Source of the DNA: Microbacterium sp. AK009
Lineage (GTDB): Bacteria; Actinomycetota; Actinomycetes; Actinomycetales; Microbacteriaceae
Length of the DNA stretch: 64,000 bases
Assembly: GCF_013410955.1 (NCBI RefSeq)
Contig: NZ_JACCCG010000003.1
Span: 62,001 to 126,000, forward strand
Reading direction: 5' to 3'
Part shown: piece after piece, positions 35,497 through 43,974 of the stretch
Position numbering within the stretch: the stretch's first letter is position 1
Layout: each line of letters begins with the position of its first letter
Notes under the pieces: generated by a model
The model's database searches: none
The model's input: only the letters and a program-made list of their open reading frames with translations
What the model was told of the DNA's origin: nothing
Translations under genes and position numbers: made by a program

Positions 35497-36371
35497 TGGC
35501 GAATCCGCCAGCCGACGATCCGGCGCTGAAGGGCATCGTCGATACGCACGTACACTTCTGGGATACAAAAGAGCTGAGCTACCCCTGGCTGACCGACACG
35601 CCCGAGCGGGGGAGCTACACGCCGGATGACTACTGTCGCGTCACGGACGGACGCGTCAGTCGCGTGGTCGTCGTTGAGGCGGGGGCAGATGCCGGCAGCT
35701 CACTCGCCGAGGTGCGCTGGATTGACTCGCTGGCCGAGGCTCACCCGTTCATCTCCGGAGTAGTCGCCGCCTGCGACTTGACCGCCATCTCGCTCTCGGA
35801 CACTCTACTCGGGGCGCTCGTCGGGCATGCACGTGTGGTCGGAGTGCGACACTCCCTTCAGGATGATCCCGTCAATCGATGGCGGATCGAGGAGCTCTCC
35901 CTCGGCATCGGGGCGGTGACAGCCCACGGACTCACCGTGGATGTCTGCGTCCGCCACGGGCAACTTGACGCACTGGCGGGGCTCCTCGAGCAGACTCCTG
36001 ACGCGACCGTCGCGCTCGACCACCTGGGCAAACCGCCTGTCGACGCGGGGATTAGCAGCGACGCGGGACAGCGTTGGTGCGCCAACATGAAGCGCTTGGC
36101 TCAGCTGCCCCGCCTCGCCGTCAAGCTCTCCGGCCTTGCCGGCGCGTCGACCGCCGCCCCGCTATTCTCAGCCCACGCCGATGCTTTCGTAGACTTCGCC
36201 GTGCAGGAGTTCGGCGCCGAGCGGTCGATGATCGGCAGTGACTGGCCGGTCAGCGCAAACAGCGGCGCCAGGGTGTCCGTCCTTCCGTGGGCCTCGCGCA
36301 TTCAGCGAGTCGTCGGGCCCGGCTGGCACCAGATCTCATCGGCGACGGCGATCAGCTTTTACGGACTTTGA
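35496..36371 (+). CDS. amidohydrolase 2-family protein, probable L-fuconolactonase
   Basis: TIM-barrel metal-dependent hydrolase of 291 residues. It starts with the metal motif VDTHVHFWD, continues with VEAGADAGSSLAEVRWIDSL, contains VALDHLGKPPVD and ends with MIGSDWPVSAN, all signatures of the amidohydrolase 2 group that includes L-fucono-1,5-lactonase and L-rhamnono-lactonase. It would open the lactone made by the aldo-keto reductase at 31487. The ATG at 35496 overlaps the SDR stop by one base; a GTG at 35493 is an equal alternative. It is the last gene of the cluster. Confidence 0.88.
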   Translation: MANPPADDPALKGIVDTHVHFWDTKELSYPWLTDTPERGSYTPDDYCRVTDGRVSRVVVVEAGADAGSSLAEVRWIDSLAEAHPFISGVVAACDLTAISLSDTLLGALVGHARVVGVRHSLQDDPVNRWRIEELSLGIGAVTAHGLTVDVCVRHGQLDALAGLLEQTPDATVALDHLGKPPVDAGISSDAGQRWCANMKRLAQLPRLAVKLSGLAGASTAAPLFSAHADAFVDFAVQEFGAERSMIGSDWPVSANSGARVSVLPWASRIQRVVGPGWHQISSATAISFYGL

Positions 36372-37293
36372 CAGTCCGTCTCCAGGCAAAGGGCCAGCAG
36401 TGGCGGGTGATCGATGTTGCGGTTGAGCGAGACGCGTACATCCCTTTTATGCGGGCGAATGGTCGAGGATGCAGTCGACGAGCTTGTCGCCACTGTCCGA
36501 AGTGCTGATGAACCCGGGGGCTCAATAAACAGTGTGATTTCTTGGTGCCGTCATCGGCTTCGCCGATCTTGGCGTGGGTCGACGTCCGGAGTGGCGAAGA
36601 TCGAACATGCCGTCGTGGAAGATTGCGCTAACGGAAGGTCCAAACAGTCGGGGGCCGGGCCTGGTCGGGTTGCTCTCGCAAGAGGCTGTGGGCGAAGGAG
36701 CCTGCACGCGGCCGATACCGCCGTGCAGGGGCGGTGTTCAGTGGTCGGGCGAGGGTTGAAACCGGATGCAGGTCAGGCAGAATCCTGCTGGAGCGCCCCT
36801 CGGCGTCATCAGAGTGTCGCCAGAGCCACTCGCTTGTTCTTTGCGGTGGTGAGCGTAACGGTATGCCCTTTCGTGGTCACACTCACGTCGGCGAGCATAA
36901 AGCAGGGTTCGTTCCAGGCCCCCACCGCTTGATCCCGGCCGCGGCCGGCCATTGCCGATGGTCTGAACCGCGCCGTTGCTGGTGAGCTCGGCGGTGAGAA
37001 GCCCGGGGTGCGCTGCAACGTAGATGAAGGCGCCGTCTATGCCAACCCATTGATGCGGCAGCGAGCGGTCAGATTCCGCGATAGCAGCACTGGTCGTCGA
37101 CCAATCTGACGATCTTGACGTCGAGCCTCTAGTGAGCGGCCGCCTGAGCCCGTCGGCTGACCTGAACGCAAGAGTACGGCCTTTGGCAGGTGCCTCGCCG
37201 TCCGTGGAATCAGCGACCAGCCGACAGATGGTCGACGCTGCCGAAGCTCCTGGCCACGGAATGTTATAAGTTGTAAACTACACATTATCGAAC
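36372..37293. other. decayed intergenic region with a minus-strand gene end
   Basis: About 920 bp without an intact gene. On the minus strand, 36809-37060 reads as the C-terminal end of a beta-rich protein in two frames: GAFIYVAAHPGLLTAELTSN, then GAWNEPCFMLADVSVTTKGH to a TGA at 36809-36811. I cannot name the family. Open frames on the plus strand (36414-36932) have non-coding composition. The last 40 bp are AT-rich (TTATAAGTTGTAAACTACAC) and probably hold the promoter of the gene at 37294. Confidence 0.4.
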
Positions 37294-38064
37294 ATGGGAG
37301 CCAGGGTGGCAGTACCGTCTTTAGAGAATCGAGTCGCCTTTGTTACCGGCGCATCTCGAGGCCTGGGCCGCGAGTTTGCACTCGCCATGGCGGCGGCCGG
37401 AGCGAGCGTTGTAGTCGGCGGTCGCGATGAGCGCGCGGCAAAGACCGTCAAGGCCGAGATAGAGGACGCAGGAGGCGTCGCGGCTGTCGCCCTCGGCGAC
37501 ATCACGCGGCGGCCCGACGTTGAGAGAGTCTTTTCCGAGGCGGTGACTCGATTCGGCGCCGTTGACATCCTTGTCAATAACGCCGGAACCTGCATACATA
37601 GCCCCGCGTTGGAAGTCTCGGATACCGATTGGGACCTGGTCTTCGACACGAATGTGAAAGGTCCGTGGCTCTGTAGCCAGGTGTTCGGGCGGCACATGAT
37701 CGAGCGACGCCGCGGTGTGATTGTCAACGTCGGATCGATGTCCGGAGAGATCGTGAACAGGCCTCAGTGGCAGCCTGCGTACAACGCGTCGAAGGCTGCC
37801 GTTCATCATCTGACGCGCAGTCTCGCGGCGGAGTGGGCGCCCTATGGGATCCGAGTCAACGCGCTTGCCCCGGGCTACATGCGCACCGACATGTCACCTG
37901 TCGATGAGCCGCGGTTCCGACAGAACTGGATCGATGACGCGCCCATGCGACGCGTCGGTGAGCCCGCAGAGCTTCGCGGCGCGATCGTGTTTCTCGCAAG
38001 CGACGATTCCTCGTTCATGACGGGCTCGATACTAAACATTGACGGAGGGTACCGAGTCTTCTAA
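37294..38064 (+). CDS. short-chain dehydrogenase/reductase
   Basis: Classical SDR of 256 residues, closest in style to gluconate 5-dehydrogenase or 2-keto-3-deoxy-sugar-acid dehydrogenases. VTGASRGLGREFALAMA is the cofactor site, DILVNNAGTCIH and the catalytic YNASKAAVHHL (Tyr-x3-Lys) follow, and GSILNIDGGYRVF ends the chain. Two starts are possible. The ATG at 37294 follows an AT-rich promoter-like stretch with no ribosome site, so it would be leaderless. The GTG at 37306 has GGGAG upstream. It lies 47 bp before an epimerase gene that has its own promoter. The sugar substrate is unknown. Confidence 0.85.
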   Translation: MGARVAVPSLENRVAFVTGASRGLGREFALAMAAAGASVVVGGRDERAAKTVKAEIEDAGGVAAVALGDITRRPDVERVFSEAVTRFGAVDILVNNAGTCIHSPALEVSDTDWDLVFDTNVKGPWLCSQVFGRHMIERRRGVIVNVGSMSGEIVNRPQWQPAYNASKAAVHHLTRSLAAEWAPYGIRVNALAPGYMRTDMSPVDEPRFRQNWIDDAPMRRVGEPAELRGAIVFLASDDSSFMTGSILNIDGGYRVF

Positions 38065-38074
38065 AGGGGGCACC

Positions 38075-38103
38075 TTGATATCAAAGTTGTCTTGAGTTAG
38101 ATT
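38075..38103 (+). promoter_or_regulatory. sigma-70-like promoter for a leaderless transcript
   Basis: TTGATA (38075-38080) and TAGATT (38098-38103) are separated by 17 bp. The expected transcription start falls at about 38110, next to the ATG at 38111, which has no ribosome site. The -35 box is part of the perfect palindrome TTGATATCAA, a possible operator. Confidence 0.5.
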
Positions 38104-38110
38104 TCACAAC

Positions 38111-39010
38111 ATGACACACGCCCCCGATGCTGGCGACGGTGGGCAAGGCCGCCTCCTGGTAACGGGCGCAGCCGGCAATTTCGGATCAGCCTGTGCGCGA
38201 CACCTTCTCGAGGTCGGATACGACATCGTCTCTCTCGATAGCCGCCCTTCCCACGTCGAAGGAGTGAAAAACGTCACAGCCGACCTCACAGATCTGGGTC
38301 AGGTCCTGGAGGCTCTGACCTACATCGACTGGCAGTACACGGGCGGAGTAGACGCAATAGTCCACCTCGGGGCCATCCCCGCGCCCGGCATCACCACATC
38401 CGGCGCGACATTCGATAACAACGCCCGCGCGACACATAACGTCTTTCTTGCCGCAAAGATCAAGGGAGTCAAGCGCGTGGTGTGGGCGTCGAGTGAAACC
38501 ACAGTGGGCATCCCCTTTGATGTCCCTCCACATCAGGTGCCCGTCACAGAAGCCTCACCGCCGATGCCGCAGTCGACCTACGCGATGGTGAAGGTCCTCG
38601 AGGAAGAAATGGCGCGTCACTTCTGCCGATGGGACGCAGACCTGACGATGATCGGCCTCCGGTTCTCCAACATCATTCACGAGTCGGACTATCCGGAATT
38701 GATCGGTGCGCAGGGTGACCCGGCCGAGAGGCGCTGGAACCTGTGGGGCTACGTCGACGCCCGCGATGCGGCACAGGCCGTGGAGCTTGCCCTGAAGACC
38801 GCCCGCGGCGGTACCGACGTCTACATAATCGCTGCCGCTGACACCGTCTCGCCTCTGACCAACCATGACCTTCTGCGCGCTGAATTCCCGGGCGTTCACG
38901 TCGTCGGCGATATCGGAACGCACACCACTTTGCTATCAATCGACAAAGCTCGAAAGGACCTGGGCTATGAGCCTCACTTCAGTTGGAGAGATCACGTTGA
39001 ACGCGAGTGA
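38111..39010 (+). CDS. NAD-dependent epimerase/dehydratase (extended SDR)
   Basis: Extended SDR of 299 residues. LLVTGAAGNFGSACARHLL is the glycine-rich dinucleotide site, HLGAIPAPG and ASSETTVG are family strands, and the catalytic Tyr-x3-Lys is in STYAMVKVLEEEMARHF. It resembles uronate or aldose dehydrogenase/epimerase-type extended SDRs found in sugar operons, so it may oxidise or epimerise a sugar or sugar acid. It overlaps the next gene by 44 bp. Its transcript is probably leaderless. The specific substrate is not readable from sequence. Confidence 0.85.
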   Translation: MTHAPDAGDGGQGRLLVTGAAGNFGSACARHLLEVGYDIVSLDSRPSHVEGVKNVTADLTDLGQVLEALTYIDWQYTGGVDAIVHLGAIPAPGITTSGATFDNNARATHNVFLAAKIKGVKRVVWASSETTVGIPFDVPPHQVPVTEASPPMPQSTYAMVKVLEEEMARHFCRWDADLTMIGLRFSNIIHESDYPELIGAQGDPAERRWNLWGYVDARDAAQAVELALKTARGGTDVYIIAAADTVSPLTNHDLLRAEFPGVHVVGDIGTHTTLLSIDKARKDLGYEPHFSWRDHVERE

Positions 39011-41126
39011 GCTAAGTGAACTTCCGGCCGACTACGCCGAGCGCGTCTATGCCGGCCTCCTCGGCAAGATTCTCGGCGTTTACGTCGGACGGCCCGTTGA
39101 GGGGTGGCTCTACTCGCGTATCCAGGAGCAACTGGGGGATATCGAGTACTACGTCCATGACCAGGTCGGCGTTCCTCTCATTGTGGTCGACGACGACATA
39201 TCGGGCACTCTCGCGTTCTTGAGCGCGTTCCGCGATGTCGACTACGAAGCGAACCTGTCCGCCGAAGCGATCGGCGAGGCATGGCTGAACTACGCGATCT
39301 ACAACAAGACGATCTTCTGGTGGGGCGGCATGGGCAACTCCACGGAGCACACCGCGTATCTTCGGATGCGGGACGGCGTCGTCCCTCCCCGGAGCGGCTC
39401 GGCCGCGCTCAACGGGCCCGTGGTCGCAGAGCAGATCGGATCACAGATCTTCATCGATGGGTGGGCGATGCTCTTCCCGGGTGATCCGGATCGGGCGGCC
39501 GAGCTCGCCCGCCGCGCAGCGTCCGTTAGCCACGACGGCGAAGCGATCTACGCCGCTCAGGTCATGGCCGCGATGGAAGCACGAGCCTTCGAGAAGGCCA
39601 CGATCGATCACCTGCTCGACGCAGGGCTCTCCGTGATCCCCCCTGACTGCGTCATCGCTCGCCTCATTCGTGACCTACGGGGATGGCACGCGGAGGAGCC
39701 TGACTGGCGAGTGGCTCGGGAGCGGCTCGAGGAACACTACGGCTATCACGCCTTCGGGGGGAACGTCCATGTCGTGCCCAACCATGGTGTGATCATTCTC
39801 GCCCTCCTCTACGGAGCGGGTGACTGGAGCCGCTCCATGATGATCGTGAACACCTGCGGCTGGGACACGGACTGCAACTCCGGCAATCTGGGCGCTTTGC
39901 TCGGAATTTGGCACGGCCTTGCCGGATTCGAAGGTGACCGTGACTGGCGCACTCCTGTGGCGGATAGGCTCTTCCTTCCCACCGCGGACGGAGCACGCAC
40001 CACAACGGACGCGGTGACAGAGTCTCTGGTTATCACGAATATCGCTCGACGCATACGTGGTCTTCAGCCCGTGCTCCCGAAGGGCGGAGCCAACTTCAGT
40101 TTTCTGTTCGCCGGCTCCCGGCAAGGCTTCCAGGTCGTCGACGGGGTAGGGAGCGTATCCAACAACGGTTCGTTGCTCGGCGACGAGCCAGGTCTTCGCA
40201 TTTCTGTCGGATCGAGTGGTCATGTGCGAGTGGCCTCACCAACATTCGTCCCTCCTGAGATGCTCAACGTGGCCGGGTACGGGCTGCAAGGCACGCCGCG
40301 GCTCCACCCTGGCCAGACGCTTCGCGCACGGCTCCGGGCAGAAGGCGCCGACGCCCAAGTTCGCCTCACCGCCGATGTGTACAACGAGGACGATCTCACG
40401 GGCGTTGTGGCCGGAGAGGAGCGGACTCTCATCGCAGGGGAGTGGGCCGAGGTCTCCTGGACCGTCCCGTCGACGGGCGGATATCCCATTGCCGGTGTCG
40501 GGATAGATGTGAAGGGAGAGGAGGGCAGCGGCGTCTTCATCGACTGGCTCGACTGGTCCGGAGAGCCCGATATCGTCCTGACCCGCCCGCAACCGCCAAC
40601 CTGGCGAGCCTATCCGAAGCCCAAGGGCGGGTCCGCGTGGCGTCGGGCGTGGGTCGACGCAATGGACCTCTTCGAGGAAGGGTGGGGTGAAGGGTGGCCT
40701 GAGCCGTTCCGTCTCATCCAAAACGAGGGCAAGGGCTACGTGTTTCACGGGCCCGAGGATTGGCGCGACATCGAGGTTTCTGCGGAATTCACTCCGCACA
40801 TGGCCGATTCCACCGGGTTGCTCGTTCGTGTCCAAGGTTTACGTCGGCATTACTCCGCGGTGATCTCCCAGTCGGGTGAGTTGAAACTCGTGAAGACGAC
40901 TGGACCCACTGAAGTCGTCCTCGCTCGGGTAGATATGCCCTTCGAGCTCTACCGGCCCGTCGCCTTGGCAATGCGTGCCGAAGGCTCCCGTCTTACGGTC
41001 AGCGTCGGCGGAGAGGTGGTTCTCTCGGCGGAGGACCACGAAGCAACGTTGCAATCCGGTGGAATCGGGCTCATGTGCGAGCGCGGACGCGTCGCCGTTG
41101 GTGCGGTGACGGTCCGGCCGGCGTGA
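38967..41126 (+). CDS. ADP-ribosylglycohydrolase-fold protein with C-terminal beta-sandwich domains
   Basis: Protein of 719 residues. The N-terminal ~370 residues are an ADP-ribosylglycohydrolase (DraG/ARH) domain: YAGLLGKILGVYVGRPVEGW, the metal site VVDDDISGTLAFL, SHDGEAIYAAQVMAAM and the hallmark CGWDTDCNSGNLGALLG. After it come two beta-rich regions (about 400-530 and 560-719), the last like a LamG/DUF1080-type carbohydrate-binding sandwich (DSTGLLVRVQGLRRHYSAVI). Such a combination inside a sugar-catabolic island suggests a glycosidase acting on a furanoside or nucleoside rather than removal of ADP-ribose from proteins; this is inference. It ends at a strong convergent terminator, opposite a ribokinase-family gene. 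Confidence 0.85.
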   Translation: MSLTSVGEITLNASELSELPADYAERVYAGLLGKILGVYVGRPVEGWLYSRIQEQLGDIEYYVHDQVGVPLIVVDDDISGTLAFLSAFRDVDYEANLSAEAIGEAWLNYAIYNKTIFWWGGMGNSTEHTAYLRMRDGVVPPRSGSAALNGPVVAEQIGSQIFIDGWAMLFPGDPDRAAELARRAASVSHDGEAIYAAQVMAAMEARAFEKATIDHLLDAGLSVIPPDCVIARLIRDLRGWHAEEPDWRVARERLEEHYGYHAFGGNVHVVPNHGVIILALLYGAGDWSRSMMIVNTCGWDTDCNSGNLGALLGIWHGLAGFEGDRDWRTPVADRLFLPTADGARTTTDAVTESLVITNIARRIRGLQPVLPKGGANFSFLFAGSRQGFQVVDGVGSVSNNGSLLGDEPGLRISVGSSGHVRVASPTFVPPEMLNVAGYGLQGTPRLHPGQTLRARLRAEGADAQVRLTADVYNEDDLTGVVAGEERTLIAGEWAEVSWTVPSTGGYPIAGVGIDVKGEEGSGVFIDWLDWSGEPDIVLTRPQPPTWRAYPKPKGGSAWRRAWVDAMDLFEEGWGEGWPEPFRLIQNEGKGYVFHGPEDWRDIEVSAEFTPHMADSTGLLVRVQGLRRHYSAVISQSGELKLVKTTGPTEVVLARVDMPFELYRPVALAMRAEGSRLTVSVGGEVVLSAEDHEATLQSGGIGLMCERGRVAVGAVTVRPA

Positions 41127-41132
41127 CCACGG

Positions 41133-41167
41133 ACTCGCTGGTCGGACGACCGTCCCGACCAGCGAGT
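41133..41167. terminator. bidirectional intrinsic terminator hairpin
   Basis: ACTCGCTGGTCGG (41133-41145) and CCGACCAGCGAGT (41155-41167) form a perfect 13-bp stem with a nine-base loop. It fills the gap between two convergent genes, the DraG-like gene ending at 41126 and the ribokinase gene ending at 41167. No long T run is present, as is common for high-GC terminators. Confidence 0.75.
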
Positions 41168-42039
41168 TACAGGTAGGTGCCGAGGTCCTTCAGGGCCGGT
41201 TGCGATGCGGCGTCAGCTACGGCGGCCGCTCCCACCCGGCACGCTGCGGCGAGCGCCACTTCCGGAGGCAGCCCGAGGGTGAGCGCGATCGGCAATGCGG
41301 CGCCGAATGCGTCCCCGGCCCCGACGGTATTGACGACCGGGGCCTTAACGCCCGGTACTCTGATTGCCTCGCGACCGTGCTCAACCAATGCCGCACCCGC
41401 AGCGCCATACGTCACGGCGACGAGAGGCGCCCCTTTCAGCTCCGGCATCTGGGAGTACTCGTGTTCGTTGACCACGATCAGGTCACACGCGGCGATCAGG
41501 TCGACAGGAAGTTGACGTGCCGGGGAAGCATTCAAGGAGAAGTACCCGGGCGAGCGCGTTGCAGCATCTATCACAACCTCGATAGGCACCTCGAGCTGCG
41601 CAAGCACAAGGTCGGTTGCCGGGTGGGGGAGTCCATCGGGTAGCAATGAGCCGTTAGCGCCCGGGCATACAACAATGTGATTCTCCCCCGATCGATCAAC
41701 GACGATGAGGGCTGTTCCTGTGGGCAGATGCGAGCGACTAACGAGCGAAGTGTCGACTCCGGCCGATTCCAGCGAGTGAAGAAGAAAGTCGCCCTCCGGA
41801 TCGGGCCCGACGGCGCCGAGCATGTGCACTTTCGCGCCGAGCCGTGCGGCGGCGGCGGCCTGATTGGCGCCCTTGCCGCCCGCCGACCGCTCGAGTCGCG
41901 CGGAGCCCACCGTCTCGCCAGCTGTAGGGAGCCTCTCCGCATATGCAGTGATGTCGATGTTGAGGCTGCCGACCACCGTCACCGCGAGTGATGAGACGGA
42001 CCCGGTGGCGGTCTGTCGGCGGTCGGTCGCGATGTTCAC
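41167..42039 (-). CDS. ribokinase-like (PfkB family) sugar kinase
   Basis: PfkB-family carbohydrate kinase of 290 residues. VVGSLNIDITAYAERLPTAGET and RSAGGKGANQAAAAARLGA are the N-terminal substrate-binding signatures. NTVGAGDAFGAALPIAL holds the catalytic Asp (GAGDAF anion-hole motif). It most resembles ribokinase, which phosphorylates free ribose; other pentoses or deoxysugars are possible. It is the last gene of a three-gene leftward operon (aldolase, aldo-keto reductase, kinase) with four-base overlaps. Its convergent neighbour is an ADP-ribosylglycohydrolase-fold protein; the same two families sit side by side in E. coli as yegU and yegV, which suggests a functional link. Confidence 0.9.
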   Translation of the reverse strand: MNIATDRRQTATGSVSSLAVTVVGSLNIDITAYAERLPTAGETVGSARLERSAGGKGANQAAAAARLGAKVHMLGAVGPDPEGDFLLHSLESAGVDTSLVSRSHLPTGTALIVVDRSGENHIVVCPGANGSLLPDGLPHPATDLVLAQLEVPIEVVIDAATRSPGYFSLNASPARQLPVDLIAACDLIVVNEHEYSQMPELKGAPLVAVTYGAAGAALVEHGREAIRVPGVKAPVVNTVGAGDAFGAALPIALTLGLPPEVALAAACRVGAAAVADAASQPALKDLGTYL

Positions 42040-43046
42040 GCTCGCTGCTCCTGCCCGCGCGGCCCGTATGGATAGTCATCAGGGCGTGGATCGCTTGCTG
42101 ACGATAGGCGGGTGAGTTCGTCGATCGAAAGGGTGAGTCCCGCCGCGGTCATGTTGCTTTCGAGCTGCGTGGCACTTCGCGCACCGAGGATGACGGAGGT
42201 GACTCCAGTCTGGTCGCGCAGCCAGGCGAGCGCGACCGCGGCCGACGTCACATCATGATCACGCGCGACGCGCTCGACCTCTTCGAGCACTTTCCACGTC
42301 CCGTCTCGCGGTGCGCGCTTGCTGTAGGCCTCGAAACCTCGGCTCGGATTCTCGCCTAACCGAGTGCGCCCGGTGGGCGGGGCTGTTCGCGAGTACTTTC
42401 CCGTCAGCCACCCGCCGCCCAGCGGGCCCCAGGCCAGAACACCAAGTTGCGCATCAAGCGCAGAGGGGAGGATCTCGTACTCAGTCTCGCGGACGAGCAA
42501 GCTGTACTGAGGCTGGATCGTGATCGGCGCGCTGGTGCCTACCGACGCGACGGACGCCATCATCTTCTGCAGCTGCCAGCCCGTCATGTTAGAGAATCCA
42601 GAATAGTCGATCGCTCCAGAACGAACGAAGTCGTCAAGCACGCGAAGCGACTCGTCGGCTGGCGTCGATGGATCCCACGCGTGAATCTGGTACAGGTCGA
42701 TCGTGTCGCGCTGCAGTCGACGCCGAGATGCGTCGACTGCGCGTCTGAGGTGTCGACGTGATGCTCCGGAGTCATTCACATCATTCGAGACGGAGAAGCG
42801 AGCTTTGGTCGCGACGACCATTCGGTCGGAGACATCAGGCCGCGCGGTAAGCCATCGACCGATGATGCTCTCGCTCTCACCCCCGCTGTACACATCGGCA
42901 GTGTCGATGAGGTTTCCCCCAGCGCTGGCGAATGCGTCAAGCATCCTCCAGCATTCTGCTTCGTCTGCCTCATGTCCGAAGGTCATCGTTCCCAGAGCAA
43001 ACTCGCTCAGCGCGATGCCTGCCCTCGGTGGCCTGCGATACCTCAT
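42036..43046 (-). CDS. aldo-keto reductase
   Basis: NAD(P)H-dependent aldo-keto reductase of 336 residues. The tetrad motifs are present: NLIDTADVYSGGESE (Asp, Tyr), VVATKARF (Lys) and LYQIHAWDP (His). WGPLGGGWLTGKYSR and the C-terminal cofactor loop VILGARSATQLESNMTA are typical of the YajO/Tas-like subgroup. It lies between a class II aldolase and a ribokinase with ATGA overlaps on both sides, so it probably reduces an aldehyde or ketose released in that pathway, such as lactaldehyde or glycolaldehyde. The substrate is an inference. Confidence 0.88.
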   Translation of the reverse strand: MRYRRPPRAGIALSEFALGTMTFGHEADEAECWRMLDAFASAGGNLIDTADVYSGGESESIIGRWLTARPDVSDRMVVATKARFSVSNDVNDSGASRRHLRRAVDASRRRLQRDTIDLYQIHAWDPSTPADESLRVLDDFVRSGAIDYSGFSNMTGWQLQKMMASVASVGTSAPITIQPQYSLLVRETEYEILPSALDAQLGVLAWGPLGGGWLTGKYSRTAPPTGRTRLGENPSRGFEAYSKRAPRDGTWKVLEEVERVARDHDVTSAAVALAWLRDQTGVTSVILGARSATQLESNMTAAGLTLSIDELTRLSSASDPRPDDYPYGPRGQEQRA

Positions 43047-43822
43047 GATCGCCCGTCAGAGTGAGTCGGGAGAGGCGTTCGTAGAAGCGCGCTGCGCCGC
43101 ATCACCTCGTCATCGCGGGAGTGGATGCGGTCCACCTGAGCGGGAGTGAGGTAATCGACGTTCCCAATCGTGAGGGCGCCGCTGACGACCTGGGCGACCT
43201 TGCAGGCCATCTCCGTGACATTGAGCACGTCTTGCGGCGAATCCCCGAGGGCGAACAGGCCGTGATTACGAAGATAGATTGCCCGAGGTGCTTCCCCGTG
43301 CAGCGCGAGATGGCGTGACATCTCCGCTCTCACGACGCGGGCGAGTGCGAGGCCCGGGTCGACGTAGGGCACCAGCATCTGCCGCGGGCCGAGAACGACG
43401 ATTTGATCGGGGAAGACGGCGCCTTTGACAAGCGCGTCGGCCTGATCCGAGCAGAGAAGGGAGTTGACGACGAGCGGATGTGTGTGAGCGACCACGCGGG
43501 CACCACCGAGCGTTTGGCAGACAGCGTGCAGGAGAGACTCCACAGAAGGTCTGTGGCCGCCCGTGCTCCAGCAGTCGAACGTTTCTGACACATCGTCGTC
43601 ACTCGCATCGGCCTGATCCAGGAGGTCGAGCAGCGGCGCGAAGGGGACCTCCAAGAAGTCCTCGACAACCGCGTGCGCCATGCGTTGACCGCTTGCCTTC
43701 ACAAACATCGTCTCGGCCGAAGCTCGAACCGAGATGTTCCCCTCTGCAAGGATCACCCAGCCTCGGGTCTCCCGGGCCATATCTCGAGACAGCGCCGCAA
43801 TCTCCGGCAGGGTCGGGTCCAT
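43043..43822 (-). CDS. class II aldolase/adducin family protein, L-fuculose-phosphate-aldolase-like
   Basis: Zinc-dependent class II aldolase-fold protein of 259 residues. GWVILAEGNISVRASAE is the phosphate/substrate loop. Zinc ligands are seen in VVAHTHPLVVNSLL (two His) and YLRNHGLFALG (third His). Relatives cleave L-fuculose-1-P or L-ribulose-5-P-type sugars, or other hydroxy-keto compounds. It is the first gene of the leftward operon with the aldo-keto reductase and ribokinase-like kinase, which could form a phosphorylate-and-cleave route. GAGGAG precedes the ATG, and a promoter-like pair lies upstream. Confidence 0.88.
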   Translation of the reverse strand: MDPTLPEIAALSRDMARETRGWVILAEGNISVRASAETMFVKASGQRMAHAVVEDFLEVPFAPLLDLLDQADASDDDVSETFDCWSTGGHRPSVESLLHAVCQTLGGARVVAHTHPLVVNSLLCSDQADALVKGAVFPDQIVVLGPRQMLVPYVDPGLALARVVRAEMSRHLALHGEAPRAIYLRNHGLFALGDSPQDVLNVTEMACKVAQVVSGALTIGNVDYLTPAQVDRIHSRDDEVMRRSALLRTPLPTHSDGRS

Positions 43823-43861
43823 GAGCTCCTCGGCATCCGTCTCAGAGTGATGTAGTGTGAA

Positions 43862-43890
43862 AAGTAGCGAAGATTTACACGGTTTGCAAC
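43862..43890 (-). promoter_or_regulatory. promoter-like sequence for the aldolase operon
   Basis: On the minus strand TTGCAA (43885-43890) and TACTTT (43862-43867) are separated by 17 bp, about 40 bp upstream of the aldolase ATG. The divergent DeoR gene starts at 43975, so the 150-bp region probably also carries its promoter. Confidence 0.45.
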
Positions 43891-43974
43891 GCTAGACGAC
43901 CGTCCGAGGTGCGCTGGAGCCCAGAATCGGCAACACTGTTCTCGTCGGAATGTGACAGGAACGCGAGTATCTAA

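Noticed and set aside
36414..36932. A 172-codon open frame in the gap after the lactonase
   Set aside because: Composition is Arg/Ser/Cys-rich without any domain or ribosome site, and it overlaps decayed minus-strand coding sequence.
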